In this document: one piece after another, positions 63,194-64,000 of the stretch
How positions within the stretch are numbered: the stretch's first letter is position 1
How the letters are laid out: each line of letters opens with the position of its first letter
NCBI GenBank assembly: GCA_021202895.1
Contig: JAJQCE010000007.1
Span: 31,853-95,852, forward strand
Length of the DNA stretch: 64,000 nucleotides
Source: Ruminococcus sp.
Lineage (GTDB): Bacteria > Bacillota > Clostridia > Oscillospirales > Ruminococcaceae
Direction of reading: 5' to 3'
Notes under the pieces: model-generated
What the model was told of the DNA's origin: nothing
Seen by the model: only the letters and a program-made list of their open reading frames with translations
Databases searched by the model: none
Program-made: the position numbers and the translations under genes

Positions 63194-63802
63194 TCAAAAG
63201 CCTTTTGAACCTGCGCTGTTAGCTGTTTTCGGATAATCATGACAGCTGTCAAGCTCTGAAAGAGTGCCTTCAAAGATAAGCTTAACCTCTGAAAGCTGTT
63301 CAAAATCTCTGGGCTGGAAAAGCGAAGCAGGCTTAGCTAAAACAATTGCATGATGAGAGGAGAGAAGCTCAGTGACAAACTGCGAGCAGAAGTATTTGTT
63401 TTTAATTTTGAGCGGAATACCGAAAAAGCAGCAGGCAGGACCTAAATAGTTGTAGCCGTAGCTGTCTTTGTTGAGGTACATTTCTTCAAGCTGAGTTGAG
63501 ATGTCCTCATAGGCTTGCTCAGTAACCTTTACAGCATAAACAGCACAGGGCGCATTCGGACTCAGGCTTAAAAGCCCAGTTGTAGTGCTTTCCTTTACGA
63601 ATCCAGCTGGAATCGGCATATTTGTGTAAATGCGAGCAAAGCTGTAGAGCCTAGTGCATTGACAATCAAATCCGATTGAGGCATGAGTATATTTTGTGTG
63701 AGTAAAAAGCGAAATGACCTTTGAGAAAAAAGAGTCTGTGCGCACAAGAAAAATATAGAGCGTGCGCTTTTTGAGCCTTGAGCCAATGTCAATTTGAGCC
63801 AT
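63194..63802 (-). CDS. Permuted papain-like (YiiX/NlpC-P60 type) cysteine hydrolase
   Basis: FTHTKYTHASIGFD (His) ... NKYFCSQFVTELLSS (Cys), permuted order. Confidence 0.65.
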   Translation of the reverse strand: MAQIDIGSRLKKRTLYIFLVRTDSFFSKVISLFTHTKYTHASIGFDCQCTRLYSFARIYTNMPIPAGFVKESTTTGLLSLSPNAPCAVYAVKVTEQAYEDISTQLEEMYLNKDSYGYNYLGPACCFFGIPLKIKNKYFCSQFVTELLSSHHAIVLAKPASLFQPRDFEQLSEVKLIFEGTLSELDSCHDYPKTANSAGSKGF

Positions 63803-64000
63803 GTTGCTTGTCCTTCTTTACAGATTACTAATTTGTATAAAGTATACCAAATATATTCATCTTGTCAAAATAAAAGATGAGCGGCATAAACTATAAATAT
63901 ATTATACCACATTTGAAATCGTTTGTCAAATAGAAATTGAAAAAATCAAACAAGTATATGCTTTACAAAAAATTAACTGAAAGTTAATTGACTTAAGGGC

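Noticed and set aside
1-64000. CRISPR arrays, rRNA or tRNA genes, prophage or transposase genes
   Set aside because: No regularly spaced repeats, no recognisable tRNA/rRNA sequence and no integrase/transposase ORF were seen; tRNA absence was judged by eye only.

Overview
The window is 64 kb of a low/mid-GC Clostridia chromosome, probably Ruminococcus/Oscillospiraceae-like (inferred from gene content). Most of it is core genome. From left to right it contains: the 3' part of cardiolipin synthase; a HaeIII-type R-M locus with an intact C5 methyltransferase and a broken endonuclease; nadBC on the minus strand; the full S10-spc-alpha ribosomal superoperon (rpsJ to rplQ, with secY, adk, map, infA and rpoA); htpG with an exact CIRCE operator; metF; a CPBP protease; cdaA-cdaR-trmO; a small cationic secreted peptide with an acidic lipoprotein; a GH5 cellulase, a DUF4160-type pair, a GH94 cellobiose phosphorylase and an aldose epimerase-like gene; ilvA-ridA-clc; rpmG-secE-nusG-rplK-rplA and rpoBC, without rplJL between rplA and rpoB; a heterodimeric ABC exporter; a yabP-yabQ-divIC-S1 sporulation/division cluster; a DtxR-type regulator; O-acetylhomoserine sulfhydrylase and cysK; and a permuted-papain-like protein. 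The most interesting items are: (1) the cationic peptide/acidic lipoprotein operon with a consensus promoter, a perfect 12-bp inverted repeat at the start site and an apparent AUU start codon; (2) a ~570-nt hairpin-rich leader upstream of the GH94 gene with mutually exclusive pairings; (3) a ~40-bp palindromic element present as two inverted copies flanking the epimerase-like gene; (4) the broken HaeIII-type endonuclease beside an intact methyltransferase, together with strong GGCC depletion across the window; (5) structured leader and intergenic regions in the ribosomal operons and the displaced rplJL.
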